A DNA stretch of 64,000 bases from Microbacterium sp. UFMG61 (GCF_015354505.1 NZ_JACAFP010000002.1:1-64000), one strand, 5' to 3'. Numbered from the stretch's first letter, positions 53,168-62,881 are shown. The notes: generated from the sequence alone by a model not told the origin. Program-made: numbers and translations.

Positions 53168-53983
53168 ATGATGACCACCCTCGCTCCGACATCCGAAGCG
53201 GCCCGGATCTCGACCGGGATGCCGCTGTCGTCGCACCTGCGGGAGGCGCGCGTCCGCGCCGCCCGTGCGGCGGCGGCGCTTCTGGTGGGGGTGGTCATCG
53301 GCTACCTCGTCTCCGATCAGGTCATGGATGTTCTGCGGGCGCCGATCGTCGCGCTCGCCGAGTCCCGCGATGCCAGCCTGAACTTCGACAGCATCACGGG
53401 CGCGTTCGACCTCAGGATCAAGATCGCCCTCTTCACGGGCGTCGCGCTGTCGAGCCCGGTCTGGATGTACGAGCTCCTCGCCTTCCTCGCACCGGGGCTC
53501 GAGCGGCGCGAGAAGAGGTACACCTTCGGATTCCTCGCGGCATCCGTCCCGCTCTTCGTCGCCGGGTGCGTGGCGGGGCTGCTGCTGTTCCCGCGGATGG
53601 TCGAACTGCTCGCGGGGTTCGCCTCGACCGAGGACAGCACCCTGCTGCAGGCCTCGTACTATGTCGACTTCGTGCTCAAGATCGTCCTCGCGACCGGACT
53701 CGCCTTCGTGCTGCCCGTGTTCCTCGTGGTCCTCAATCTGCTGGGCGTGCTGTCTGCGCGTTCCCTCGCCCGCAGCTGGCGGATCGTGGTCGTCGCGATC
53801 GTGCTCTTCAGCGCCACCGTCACGCCGGCGGCCGACGTGCTGTCGATGTTCCTGATCGCGGAGCCCATGACCGTGCTCTTCGCCGCCGCGCTGCTTCTCG
53901 CCTGGGTGCACGACCGCCGCCGCGCGCGCCGCGCCTCGGAGTCGTCGGACGCCCCTTCACCGGCCGCAGAACACCGGGAGTGA
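53168..53983 (+). CDS. tatC: Twin-arginine translocase subunit TatC
   Basis: A 271-aa protein with six transmembrane helices. TatC hallmarks: M-P-L-S-S-H-L-R-E-A-R near 18-28, a second-segment F-x-L-R-I-K and L-F-T-G-V-A-L-S-S-P-V-W-M-Y-E-L around 85-110, E-R-R-E-K-R-Y near 116-122, and S-A-T-V-T-P-A-A-D near 218-226. It binds the twin-arginine signal. The start directly follows the tatA stop; Met18 may be the functional start in other strains, but 53168 is the first available codon. The C-terminus is basic and then acidic. Confidence 0.9.
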   Translation: MMTTLAPTSEAARISTGMPLSSHLREARVRAARAAAALLVGVVIGYLVSDQVMDVLRAPIVALAESRDASLNFDSITGAFDLRIKIALFTGVALSSPVWMYELLAFLAPGLERREKRYTFGFLAASVPLFVAGCVAGLLLFPRMVELLAGFASTEDSTLLQASYYVDFVLKIVLATGLAFVLPVFLVVLNLLGVLSARSLARSWRIVVVAIVLFSATVTPAADVLSMFLIAEPMTVLFAAALLLAWVHDRRRARRASESSDAPSPAAEHRE

Positions 53984-53987
53984 CCAC

Positions 53988-54404
<417 letters not shown>

Positions 54405-54593
54405 CCCGAATGGCTCCACACCGTCTGCTGGCGACATCTGTTAGACTGTATGAGCTACGTGTGACATGGCCTCCCTCCAGGCCGCCGCGTCGCCACTGAT
54501 CAGGGCCATCACGGACCACGCGCATCGACGCGCGCGATCCGCCCTCGATCTCACATCTTCGCGAGCCGCATCCTGCGTGCCCGCCGCACAGCA

Positions 54594-54890
54594 ATGAGTA
54601 TCACCATGAGTACGACCACCTTTCCCGCTTCCGATCCGCTGACCTGGAAACAGGCCGACACCGATGTGCACGTCGCGACCCGTGCCGGCGAATTCGCCGG
54701 GTTCGTCGAGTTCGACGGCACCACCCACCTCGTCCGCGACCAGCGCGGTCTCGAGCTCGGCACCTTCGCGTCGCTCGACGACGCGCAGGATGCTCTCGAG
54801 GGCGCGCACGCCCCCGAGAAGCCGCCGCTGAGCTTCACCTTCACGCTGCCGCGTATGCTCCGGAGGCGTCCGCGGCGAGCCCGCGCCTGA
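54594..54890 (+). CDS. Small hypothetical protein
   Basis: A 98-aa protein with no signal peptide or membrane helix. The middle is beta-rich (E-F-A-G-F-V-E-F, H-L-V-R-D-Q-R-G) with a helical segment around 65-78 and a strongly basic C-terminus (R-R-R-P-R-R-A-R-A). No family is recognised. ATG 54594 and ATG 54606 are both possible; neither has a clear ribosome binding site. The 189-bp upstream spacer contains TTAGACT at 54440-54446, a possible -10 element that would give a long leader. Confidence 0.55.
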   Translation: MSITMSTTTFPASDPLTWKQADTDVHVATRAGEFAGFVEFDGTTHLVRDQRGLELGTFASLDDAQDALEGAHAPEKPPLSFTFTLPRMLRRRPRRARA

Positions 54891-55026
54891 CGCCCGCGGA
54901 GCCCGCGACCTGAGAGTTGTCAGGGCATCGCGACGTATTCCGCGCACTGCATGCGGGGAGGGTTAGCCTGAGTTAAGCGTTGGGCGATCTGCCTTGGGCT
55001 TCCACAGCTCAAGGGCTCCAATCGAC

Positions 55027-55046
55027 AGGAGAGCATCATCTCCATT
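55027..55046 (+). promoter_or_regulatory. Ribosome binding site pointing to a non-AUG start
   Basis: AGGAGAG (55027-55033) is followed in the desaturase frame by ATC at 55038 and ATT at 55044, and the frame is open from 54972 to the first ATG at 55119 with no ATG, GTG, TTG or CTG. ATC 55038 is 6 nt after the AGGAG core. The first ATG at 55119 has no ribosome binding site of its own. Confidence 0.5.
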
Positions 55047-55118
55047 GCACAGGTCGAAACGACCGCCACGCTCGGACCGGTACGCCAGACGTATTCCGGC
55101 AACGCAGAATTCCCTCCC

Positions 55119-56153
55119 ATGGCGCAGGCCTACAAGCAGGTGTCGCAGGTGGTGAAGGAGACCGGCCTCCTCCGTCGCGCCGGATGGTTCTACGTCATGG
55201 TCGGCGCCGCTCTTGCGGTCGCCCTCGGTGGCGTGATCACCGGATTCATCCTGCTCGGCGACAGCTGGTTCCAGCTGCTCATGGCCGCAGCACTCGGCAT
55301 CATCCTCACGCAGGTCGCGTTCCTCGCCCATGAGGCGGCGCACCGCCAGATCCTCTCGTCGGGTCCCGCGAACTTCCGTCTCGCCCGCATCCTCGCCGCC
55401 GGTGTCGTCGGCATCAGCTACTCCTGGTGGGACTCGAAGCACACCAAGCACCACGGAAACCCGAACCAGGTGGGCAAGGACCCCGACATCGAGGTCGACA
55501 CGATCTCGTTCCTCGAGACGGATGCCGCGCAGTCGCGCGGCCTCGTGCGCCTCATCACGCGCAAGCAGGGATGGTTCTTCTTCCCGCTGCTGACGCTCGA
55601 GGGTCTCAACCTGCACTACCTCGGCGTCAAGCACCTCGTGACCAGCAAGAAGGCCAAGGGCCGCTGGATCGAGCTGGGCCTCATCGCCCTCCGCTTCGCG
55701 ATCGTCCTCGTACCGGTGTTCATGATGCTCCCGCTCGGCATGGCATTCGCCTTCATGGGCGTGCAGCTCGCCGTCTTCGGCGTCTATATGGGAGCGTCCT
55801 TCGCCCCGAACCACAAGGGCATGCCGATCATCGACCCGAACGCCCGCCTCGACTTCTTCTCGAAGCAGGTGCGCACCTCGCGCAACATCCGCGGCGGATG
55901 GTGGGCCACCTGGCTCATGGGCGGTCTCAACTACCAGGTCGAGCACCACCTGTTCCCGAACATGCCCCGCCCGCATCTGTCGAAGGCTCGTGGGATCGTC
56001 CGCGACTACTGCGCGTCCAACGACGTGCCCTACACCGAGACCAGCCTCGGCCGGTCATACGCCATCGTCATCGAGTACCTCAATCGTGTCGGCCTCGCCG
56101 CCGGTGCCGACCCGTTCGACTGCCCCGCAGTGTCGCAGTTCGGTCGCGCATAG
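55119..56153 (+). CDS. Membrane fatty-acid desaturase
   Basis: A 344-aa di-iron desaturase. The three histidine boxes are H-E-A-A-H (71-75), H-T-K-H-H (109-113), and Q-V-E-H-H (about 275-279), and two pairs of hydrophobic segments flank them, as in acyl-lipid or acyl-CoA desaturases that introduce cis double bonds in membrane fatty acids. The annotated start is the first standard codon, but the frame and a sensible N-terminal sequence continue 81 bp upstream to an ATC/ATT near a good ribosome binding site, so the true protein may be about 25-27 residues longer. Confidence 0.9.
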   Translation: MAQAYKQVSQVVKETGLLRRAGWFYVMVGAALAVALGGVITGFILLGDSWFQLLMAAALGIILTQVAFLAHEAAHRQILSSGPANFRLARILAAGVVGISYSWWDSKHTKHHGNPNQVGKDPDIEVDTISFLETDAAQSRGLVRLITRKQGWFFFPLLTLEGLNLHYLGVKHLVTSKKAKGRWIELGLIALRFAIVLVPVFMMLPLGMAFAFMGVQLAVFGVYMGASFAPNHKGMPIIDPNARLDFFSKQVRTSRNIRGGWWATWLMGGLNYQVEHHLFPNMPRPHLSKARGIVRDYCASNDVPYTETSLGRSYAIVIEYLNRVGLAAGADPFDCPAVSQFGRA

Positions 56154-56172
56154 TCACACGCCGCGCCTGAGT

Positions 56173-56208
56173 CGAAAGGCCCTCATCCTTCGGGATGGGG
56201 GCCTTTCG
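56173..56208. terminator. Bidirectional UUCG terminator after the desaturase gene
   Basis: A 16-bp stem (56173-56188 with 56193-56208, one G-U pair) and a TTCG loop, 20 bp after the desaturase stop and 5 bp from the stop of the converging response-regulator gene. Confidence 0.9.
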
Positions 56209-56212
56209 CGCG

Positions 56213-56866
56213 TTACCCGCGTGCGGCTCGATCTGCACGAGAGGAGAGCAGCCCCAGCTCCAGGGCGAGAGTGACGGCGCGTGTGCGATCCGAGACACCG
56301 AGCTTCTCGAAGACATGGAGCAGGTGGGTCTTCACCGTGGCCTCGCCGATGAAGAGGTCACGCGCGATCTCGGGGTTGCTGCGTCCCGCGGCCACGAGCC
56401 GCAGCACCTCGAGCTCGCGCGGACTCAGTTGAGGGCGTTCCCGCCGGTCGCCGCGCATGCGGGTGACGAGCGTCGCCGCGATCGCGGGCGCGAGCACGGT
56501 GTGTCCTTCGGCGACGGCGCGGATGCCGGCCACGATCTCCTCCTGCGGCGCCGCCTTGAGCAGGTAGCCGCTGGCTCCCGCCTCGATCGCGCCGAGGATG
56601 TCGTCGTCCGTCTCATAGGTCGTGAGCACCAGCACCCGCACGGCGGGGTGCTCCGCCACGATGCGGGCGGTCGCCTCGATGCCCGAGAAGCCGGGCATCC
56701 GGAGATCCATCAGCACCACATCGGGCTGCACCCGCGCGGCGAGTGCCACGGCCTCCGCGCCGTCGGACGCCTCCCCGACGACGTCGAGTCCGGGATCCAG
56801 GGCCAGCAGACCGACGATGCCGGAGCGGACGATGGGATGGTCGTCGGCGACGATCACGCGGATCAT
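56213..56866 (-). CDS. NarL/FixJ-type response regulator
   Basis: A 217-aa response regulator. Receiver domain residues 1-120 with acidic pair D8-D9 and phosphoacceptor D54 (V-V-L-M-D-L-R-M-P), Thr around 84 (V-L-T-T-Y), and Lys in Y-L-L-K. The LuxR-type DNA-binding domain is at about 150-212 (L-S-P-R-E-L-E-V-L-R-L-V-A-x-G). The start overlaps the histidine-kinase stop by four bases. It probably controls the ABC exporter operon or its own operon. Confidence 0.93.
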   Translation of the reverse strand: MIRVIVADDHPIVRSGIVGLLALDPGLDVVGEASDGAEAVALAARVQPDVVLMDLRMPGFSGIEATARIVAEHPAVRVLVLTTYETDDDILGAIEAGASGYLLKAAPQEEIVAGIRAVAEGHTVLAPAIAATLVTRMRGDRRERPQLSPRELEVLRLVAAGRSNPEIARDLFIGEATVKTHLLHVFEKLGVSDRTRAVTLALELGLLSSRADRAARG

Positions 56867-58047
56867 GGAGCGCTCTCCTTCTCTCGGACGAGCGGTATGC
56901 GCACCGTCAGGTCGGTCCCGCGGGAATCGCTGTCCGTGACGGTCAGTGTGCCGCCGACGAGGGCGACGCGTTCCCGCATGCCGGCGAGGCCGAAGCCACG
57001 GTCGTCGTCGATCGACACGCCTCCGAGGCCTCGCCCGTCGTCGCGGATGCGGAGCTCTGCGGCATCCGCCGTCAGGAGCGTGATGCGGGCCGCAGCCGCT
57101 TCGGAGTGCTTGCGGACGTTCGCGAGCCCCTCCTGGGCGCACCGCAGCAGCACGACCTGCACGTCGCGGGCGAGCGTGGCATCGGAGGCTGCGACCTCGA
57201 CGCGCATCCCCGTCTCGCGGGCGAACCGCTCGCCGAGGCGGCGCAGGGCATCGCCGAGCGAATCGGCGGACGGAGCCGGCGAGGTCACCGCGACCAGTGC
57301 CCGGGCCTCGAGCAGCGCCTCGCGCGCGGCATCCTCGATCAGTCCGACCGCAGCGGGCGACCCGTCGAGACGCGCCCGCTCGGCGAGCATGACGATGCTC
57401 GTCAGACTCTGCGCGATCGTGTCGTGCACGTCGCGCGCCAGCCGAGCCCGTTCCTCCATCGCCCCGGCCTCGCGGCTGGCGGTCTCGAGGCCCGCCTGCG
57501 CAGCCGTGAGCTCGGCGAGCAGGGTCTGGCGCTCGGTGCCCCATTCCGCGATGCGCGTGATCCACAGACCGAGCGCCAGGCTGAACGCCGTCGACAGGCC
57601 CGCGGTGAGAAAGCCGCCCGCGAAGGCCTCGGCGACCCACCCGCCCCACGCGGCATAGGCGAGCGCGAGGACGATGCCGTTGCCGATGGTCACCAGGATC
57701 GCCTGGAGGGTCGACCGGGAGGTCATCCAGATGAGGGGCAGGACGAGCGTCTGCAGAAGCAGCATGTTCGGCTCGAGCACCACTCCCGCCGCGAGCAGCG
57801 TGATCAGCAGCACCTGGATCGTCGCGGAGCCGGCGGGCGACGGGTCTTCGATGCCGTCACTGATGCCGACGTAGGGACGCGCGCCGAGGGCGTAGACGAG
57901 GAAGACGCCGACCGCGATCCCGATCAGAACCCATCGGGATCCCGCGAAGCTCTCGGGGAGTGAGAGCGAGAGGCCGCCCACCGCGAGCACCAGCACGGTC
58001 GCGGCGATGTCCCACCCCCACCGCTCCTTGCGGATTCCACGCGTCAT
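56863..58047 (-). CDS. Sensor histidine kinase (NarL-partner type)
   Basis: A 394-aa sensor kinase. Five to six N-terminal transmembrane helices (about 12-165) with no large extracellular domain are followed by a HisKA_3 dimerisation domain with phosphoacceptor H208 in R-D-V-H-D-T, then the ATP-binding domain with N310 and D-D-G-R-G. The helices suggest membrane-stress or lipid sensing, as in LiaS/DesK-like kinases. It is 16 bp from the permease gene and coupled to the response regulator. Together with the ABC genes it resembles antibiotic-stress export modules. Confidence 0.92.
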   Translation of the reverse strand: MTRGIRKERWGWDIAATVLVLAVGGLSLSLPESFAGSRWVLIGIAVGVFLVYALGARPYVGISDGIEDPSPAGSATIQVLLITLLAAGVVLEPNMLLLQTLVLPLIWMTSRSTLQAILVTIGNGIVLALAYAAWGGWVAEAFAGGFLTAGLSTAFSLALGLWITRIAEWGTERQTLLAELTAAQAGLETASREAGAMEERARLARDVHDTIAQSLTSIVMLAERARLDGSPAAVGLIEDAAREALLEARALVAVTSPAPSADSLGDALRRLGERFARETGMRVEVAASDATLARDVQVVLLRCAQEGLANVRKHSEAAAARITLLTADAAELRIRDDGRGLGGVSIDDDRGFGLAGMRERVALVGGTLTVTDSDSRGTDLTVRIPLVREKESAP

Positions 58048-58063
58048 GCCGACACTCGTCCCG

Positions 58064-58897
58064 TCATCCGTCGCGCCGGATCCACCGGAAGGTCGCGCGA
58101 CTCAGGATGATCCCGACGATCAACCAGATGCCCAGCACGATCGCCACCATACCGAGCGCCCATTCCCCTCCGGGTTCGACCGCCTTGAACGAGTCGGGCA
58201 GGATCGCCGAGCGCATGCCCTGGGCGATCCACTTGAGGGGGAACACCGAGGCCACGTTCTGCAGCCACTCGGGCAGCGACGTGAAGGCGATGTAGACGCC
58301 CGAGATGAACTGCAGCAGCAGGACCACCGGGATGACGACCGCTGACGCCGTCTTGCCCGATCGCGGCACCGCCGAGAGGGCGACGCCGAGCAGCGTGCAT
58401 GTCAGCAGGCCCAGCACGAACACCCAGGCGAAGCGGCCCCAGGCGTGGACATCGGTGGGCAGCTCGACGCGGTACAGGACCACCGCGACGACGAGCAGCA
58501 GAGCGATCTGCAGGATCGCCGTGACGAAGACCTCGCCGATCTTGCCGATGAAGTACGTGACGGGCGAGATCGGAGTGCTGCCCAGGCGCTTGAGCGTGCC
58601 GTCGCTCTTCTCGACGGCGATCTCGATCGACAGGCCCTGGACGCCCGAGAGGAAGATGCCTCCCGCGATCAGGCCGGGCAGGTAGTACGTCGCCATGCTG
58701 ATCGTGTCCGGTCCGCCGCCGATGTCGCCGGTGAAGATCGTCGCGAAGATCAGGTACATGACCGTCGGGAACAGGAAGGTGAAGAAGACCTGGTCTCCGG
58801 CGCGGAAGTACTGCCGCAGCTCGAAGCCGATGCGGCGCACGCCGAGACGGATCGTTCGCGACAGGCCGAAGCGGGCGGGTGCGGTCGTGGTGGTCAT
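58064..58897 (-). CDS. ABC-2-type transporter permease
   Basis: A 277-aa permease with six transmembrane helices and the ABC-2 plan: a cytoplasmic N-terminus, first helix about 36-55, and an amphipathic segment V-A-S-V-F-P-L-K-W. It probably exports a lipid, drug or peptide. It is coupled to the ATPase gene by a four-base overlap (58894-58897), so the two are made together. Confidence 0.9.
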   Translation of the reverse strand: MTTTTAPARFGLSRTIRLGVRRIGFELRQYFRAGDQVFFTFLFPTVMYLIFATIFTGDIGGGPDTISMATYYLPGLIAGGIFLSGVQGLSIEIAVEKSDGTLKRLGSTPISPVTYFIGKIGEVFVTAILQIALLLVVAVVLYRVELPTDVHAWGRFAWVFVLGLLTCTLLGVALSAVPRSGKTASAVVIPVVLLLQFISGVYIAFTSLPEWLQNVASVFPLKWIAQGMRSAILPDSFKAVEPGGEWALGMVAIVLGIWLIVGIILSRATFRWIRRDG

Positions 58898-59772
58898 GCC
58901 GGCTCCGTGACGTCGGTGAGTGCGGCGGCGCCATGCGCCCGGATGAGTCCGAGATAGATGTCCTCGAGGGTGGGCCGCACGATCTCCAGGCCCTGTGGTT
59001 CGCCCGCATCCCGGTGGAGCTCGGCGACGACCGCCCCGGGGGTGCTCGTGCGCCGCTCCTGCACCGCACCGGCCGCATCGATCCAGCGGACCACGGGCGT
59101 CCGGGCCTCGGGGCCGCCGATCTCGTCGATCTCGCCGATCGCGGCGATGCGCCCGCCGACGATGACGGCCGCGCGGTCGCCGAGCTGCGCTGCCTCGTCG
59201 AGGTAGTGGGTGGTGAGCAGGATGCTGGTGCCTTCGGCCTTGAGCGACCGGATCAGCTCCCAGAACTGGCGCCGTGCCTCGGGATCGAAGCCCGTCGTCG
59301 GCTCGTCGAGGAACAGCAGCTCGGGACGACCGATGATGCCCAGCGCGACGTCGAGCCGTCGCTGCTGCCCGCCCGAGAGCTTGCCGGCGCGGGAACGCTG
59401 CTTCTGCTCGAGCCCCACCGCCGCGATGACCTCGTCGATGTCCCTGGGGTTCGGGTAGTAGCCGGCGAACTCGGTCAGCAGCTCCCGCACCGTGAAGGTG
59501 CCCGCCTCGCCGGTCGACTGCAGCACGATGCCGAGCCGGGCCTTCCAGTCCAGTCCACCGCGCTGCGGATCGATCCCGAGCACCCGCACCTCACCGGAGG
59601 TGCGGTGCCGATAGCCCTCGAGGATCTCGATGGTCGTCGACTTGCCCGCGCCGTTGGGGCCGAGCAGGGCGAACGTCTCACCCCTGCGGATGTCGAAGCT
59701 GATGCCGTCGACCGCGGTGAACCCGCCGTAGTCCTTGCGGAGGTCGCGGACCTCGATCACGCTGTCTGTCAT
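58894..59772 (-). CDS. ABC transporter ATP-binding protein
   Basis: A 292-aa ABC ATPase. Walker A G-P-N-G-A-G-K-S-T (38-46), signature L-S-G-G-Q-Q-R-R (about 134-141), Walker B L-F-L-D-E-P (about 155-160) and switch His in T-T-H-Y-L-D. The last 70 residues form an accessory domain typical of drug-export (DrrA-like) ATPases. It is the first gene of the four-gene operon ATPase, permease, kinase, regulator. Confidence 0.93.
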   Translation of the reverse strand: MTDSVIEVRDLRKDYGGFTAVDGISFDIRRGETFALLGPNGAGKSTTIEILEGYRHRTSGEVRVLGIDPQRGGLDWKARLGIVLQSTGEAGTFTVRELLTEFAGYYPNPRDIDEVIAAVGLEQKQRSRAGKLSGGQQRRLDVALGIIGRPELLFLDEPTTGFDPEARRQFWELIRSLKAEGTSILLTTHYLDEAAQLGDRAAVIVGGRIAAIGEIDEIGGPEARTPVVRWIDAAGAVQERRTSTPGAVVAELHRDAGEPQGLEIVRPTLEDIYLGLIRAHGAAALTDVTEPA

Positions 59773-59850
59773 GTCTCCAGCGTGCCCTCCGCGGCGCGCG
59801 GGCGGTAGCCGTGGAGCGGATGATCTCCGCATCCACCGATCGGTTGAGGG

Positions 59851-61329
59851 TCAGCGCGAGTTCTTGCCGTCGGCCTCGACGACCTCGATCGTGATCTTGC
59901 CGTCGATCGTGGCGGCGTCGTCGTCGAGCAGTTCGTCATCGAGAGCCTCGTCGCCGCGGAACTCCTCGACTCGCGCGTCGGTGTCGTACTCGTCATCCGA
60001 CTCGTCGACGACCTCGGCGTGCACGGTCTCGATGTCGTCGGCGTCGTCGGCGAAGGTTCCGTCGGCGATGACCTCGTCGGCGTCGTCGAGTGCCGCGACC
60101 GAGGATCCGGCGGCGGCGGCCGAGCCGGAGGCCGCGGAGGGCGCCGTGTCGCTGAAGATGCCGTCCGGGCGGATCAGCTCGCGCACCTCGGCCATGAAGC
60201 TGGCGAGCTGCTGCTGCTGCCAGCGCAGCTGGCGGGCCTGGTCCTCGGCGTCGCGAAGCACCTGCGAGGTGTGCGAGGTGACGGAGTCGACGATCTTCTG
60301 CGACTTCACGCGCGCGCGGTCGAGCGTGTCGCGGGCACGCACCTGGGCATCCGCCTCGATGGTCTGCGCCTGCGAACGCATCAGGCGCTCGTAGTCATCG
60401 GCCTTGCCCGAGATGCGCTGCGCGTGCTCGAGCGATGCGGTGACCTGTTCGTTGGCGTCGGCGGTGATGCGCTCGGCGTGTGCGACGGCCTGGTTGTGCA
60501 GCACCAGGAACTCCTGCTGCGCGTCGTCCTGCCGGCGGGTGAGGGTCTCTTCGAACTCGAGCACGCGGGCGTTCATCTCGCGCACCTCGCGCTCGGCATC
60601 GGTCCGCAGCTGGGTCGTCTCGCGCGTGACGAGCGAGCGGAGCGCGGCGGCGCCCTTCTCGGCCTCGGTGCGGATGGCGGTGGCCTCCTGCGTGGCCTGG
60701 TGCACCTTCTCGGCGGCGTGCGCGGCCTCGCGCTCGATCGTCGCCTCATGCGCGGTGTATTCGGTGTCGATCTTCAGGCGGATCTGGTCGGCATCGTGCT
60801 GGGCCTGGGCGATGATGCGCGTGACATCGGCGTCGGCCTCGGCGCGCTGCGTGGTGACCTCTTCGCGGGCGGCTGCCATCAGGCGGTCGGCCTGCACGGC
60901 GGCGTTCTGGATCAGGACGTTGGCCTGATCCTCGGCGACGCGGAGGATCGTCTCGAACTGCTCGCGCGAGGGGGCGTCCTGGCCGTCGGCACGCGGGGTG
61001 TCGACGAGCTCGTTGGTGAGCGTCAGCACCTGCTGCTCGGTCTCGGCGGCCTTCGCCTTGATCGTGGTCAGCTCGGCCTCGAGCTCTTCGCGGGCCGCGC
61101 GCTCCTCGTCGCGGATCGACTCGAGCGTGTCTTCGTGCGCGGCCTCGGCCGCGGCGAGATCGGCCTTCGCCTGCTGCAGCTGGTTGCGCAGCGCGCTCAG
61201 GGCGGAGTCGACCTCGGCCTTGTCGTAGCCGCGGAACGAGGCGGTGAAGCCCGCCTGCTCGCGCGGGGTCTCTTCGATCAGCTTGTCGAAGAAGTCGGGC
61301 GTGCGATCGTTCGAGGGAGATTCGCTCAT
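59851..61329 (-). CDS. DivIVA-domain coiled-coil protein
   Basis: A 492-aa protein. A short DivIVA-like N-terminus contains G-F-T-A-S-F-R-G-Y-D-K-A-E-V (27-40). A coiled coil rich in Ala, Glu, Gln and Arg spans about 43-385, and an acidic, Asp/Glu-rich tail follows (about 395-480). Such proteins in actinobacteria mark poles or membranes and organise the cytoskeleton; this one is longer than typical DivIVA/Wag31 and recalls the Scy/FilP class. A single stand-alone transcription unit is likely. Confidence 0.75.
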   Translation of the reverse strand: MSESPSNDRTPDFFDKLIEETPREQAGFTASFRGYDKAEVDSALSALRNQLQQAKADLAAAEAAHEDTLESIRDEERAAREELEAELTTIKAKAAETEQQVLTLTNELVDTPRADGQDAPSREQFETILRVAEDQANVLIQNAAVQADRLMAAAREEVTTQRAEADADVTRIIAQAQHDADQIRLKIDTEYTAHEATIEREAAHAAEKVHQATQEATAIRTEAEKGAAALRSLVTRETTQLRTDAEREVREMNARVLEFEETLTRRQDDAQQEFLVLHNQAVAHAERITADANEQVTASLEHAQRISGKADDYERLMRSQAQTIEADAQVRARDTLDRARVKSQKIVDSVTSHTSQVLRDAEDQARQLRWQQQQLASFMAEVRELIRPDGIFSDTAPSAASGSAAAAGSSVAALDDADEVIADGTFADDADDIETVHAEVVDESDDEYDTDARVEEFRGDEALDDELLDDDAATIDGKITIEVVEADGKNSR

Positions 61330-61445
61330 GGGTCAGCCTTTCCGGCGCAGGTCACAGACACGGAAACTGTGAGGAGAAGTGATGCCGTCAGGATCCGATC
61401 GCGGGCACGGATCGGTGGTCGTCGGCACACGACAGCCTAGTTGCG

Positions 61446-61919
61446 TCAGGCGGAGTTCGCTCGCCCGGATTCGCTCGTGACGACGATGCCCTCGGCCGTC
61501 GCGCGCGCGGTGACGAGCTTTCGCAGCTCGTTCCAGAACGCCGCGCCCTGTGGCATGCCGAGATACTCGCGGGAGTGCGCGACCTGCAACCGTGTGACCG
61601 AGCCGTCGGAGACGAGAACGACGGTCGCATCGTCGGGTTCGACGAAGCGGATGCCGTAGCCGCCGTCGCCGAGGATCGTGAACTCACGCGGGCGCTGCAG
61701 CACGATCGCATCGACCAGCTCGCGGACGACGGGCTCGGGTGCCCGGAGGACGATCGTCGTCTCGAGGTCGCGAAGTGACTCGGCCCGGCGCGACTCAGCG
61801 ATGCGGTGCTCTTCTCTCTCGCCCGCCGACGTCGTCGAGCGCCGTACCCATCGCGGCAGGAAGATCGCGAGCACGATCACCGCGACGATCAGCACGATGA
61901 AGATGAGCGGGTTGTCCAC
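61446..61919 (-). CDS. Small membrane-anchored hypothetical protein
   Basis: A 157-aa protein with one N-terminal helix (about 4-23) followed by a basic patch (R-W-V-R-R) and a soluble cytoplasmic domain of about 120 residues. No family is recognised. It starts at GTG 61919; the -10 hexamer 6 nt upstream supports that start and a leaderless transcript. Confidence 0.68.
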   Translation of the reverse strand: MDNPLIFIVLIVAVIVLAIFLPRWVRRSTTSAGEREEHRIAESRRAESLRDLETTIVLRAPEPVVRELVDAIVLQRPREFTILGDGGYGIRFVEPDDATVVLVSDGSVTRLQVAHSREYLGMPQGAAFWNELRKLVTARATAEGIVVTSESGRANSA

Positions 61920-61925
61920 CGTTAC

Positions 61926-61931
61926 AACCTA
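61926..61931 (-). promoter_or_regulatory. -10 hexamer for leaderless small membrane protein gene
   Basis: TAGGTT on the minus strand lies exactly 6 nt before GTG 61919. No Shine-Dalgarno sequence is visible. Confidence 0.55.
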
Positions 61932-61954
61932 GGCCGTCGGGCTCGGGCTCGCGC

Positions 61955-62875
61955 TCAGCCCAGCAGCACCATGATGAGCACGAGCACCGGCAGGCACCCG
62001 ACCGTGGTGAGGAACACCGTGTCGCGCGAGATGGTCTCGCCGATGTCGTAGCGCTGAGAGTAGTTGAAGACGTTCTGTGCGGTCGGAAGGGCGGCGAGCA
62101 CCACCACGATCAGCACCTCGGCGGGGGAGAGGCCGAACACGAACTCGGCGACGACCCAGGCGATCAGCGGCATCGCGATGAGCTTCAGCATGCTCGCGAC
62201 GATCACATCGCGGCGTCGCCCGGCGGCTCCCAGCACGCGCTGGCCGTGCAGCGAGATGCCGTAGCTGATCAGCAGCACGGGCACCGCGGCATCGGCGATG
62301 AGCTGCGCCGGCTGCATCACGATCTCGGGCACGGAGATGTCGAACACCGACACGAGCGTGCCGAGCACGGACCCGATGATGATCGGATTCGTCGCGGTGC
62401 GCACGAGCGTCTTGCGCAGGGATCCCCGGTCGCTCGTGACGGCATCGAGGATCGTGAGCGAGATGGGCGTGAACACCAGCAGCTGCATCAGTACGACGGG
62501 CGCGGGGTAGGCAGCGCTGCCGAGCAGGTAGAGCGACAGCGGGATGCCGATGTTGTTCGAGTTGACCTGGCCGGCCGACAGTGCACCGATCAGGGTCTCG
62601 CCGGTCGAACGCTTCCACCACAGTCGGGCGATCAGGGAATGGATCAGGATCACCGCGACCGCCGCGATCGCCGAAACCGGGAGCAGGGCGGAGAACAGCA
62701 TCTTCGCGTCGGCGTGCGCGAGCACCGTGAACAGCAGGAACGGCGACAGGACGAAGAAGATCAGACGGCCGAGCACATGGCGGGCATGCGGGCCCAGCAG
62801 GTCGATGCGCCCGATGACGTAGCCCAGGATGATCGCGACTCCGACGACGGCGAATCCGGTGAGAGTTTCGAGCAC
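61955..62875 (-). CDS. AEC-family transporter (auxin efflux carrier type)
   Basis: A 306-aa membrane protein with about ten helices in two inverted halves, each with a broken helix. The N-terminal G-Y-V-I-G-R (about 18-23) and V-N-S-N-N-I-G-I-P-L (about 105-114) segments are typical of AEC-family permeases, which move malate, auxin or other organic anions. No substrate can be assigned. It starts at GTG 62875, supported by a -10 hexamer 6 nt upstream. Confidence 0.85.
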   Translation of the reverse strand: MLETLTGFAVVGVAIILGYVIGRIDLLGPHARHVLGRLIFFVLSPFLLFTVLAHADAKMLFSALLPVSAIAAVAVILIHSLIARLWWKRSTGETLIGALSAGQVNSNNIGIPLSLYLLGSAAYPAPVVLMQLLVFTPISLTILDAVTSDRGSLRKTLVRTATNPIIIGSVLGTLVSVFDISVPEIVMQPAQLIADAAVPVLLISYGISLHGQRVLGAAGRRRDVIVASMLKLIAMPLIAWVVAEFVFGLSPAEVLIVVVLAALPTAQNVFNYSQRYDIGETISRDTVFLTTVGCLPVLVLIMVLLG

Positions 62876-62881
62876 CCTTCG

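Noticed and set aside
54957..54977. Weak DtxR-like sequence (GGGTTAGCCTGAGTTAA) upstream of the desaturase
   Set aside because: The left half fits the iron-box core, but the right half has several mismatches and symmetry is poor compared with the site at 24222.
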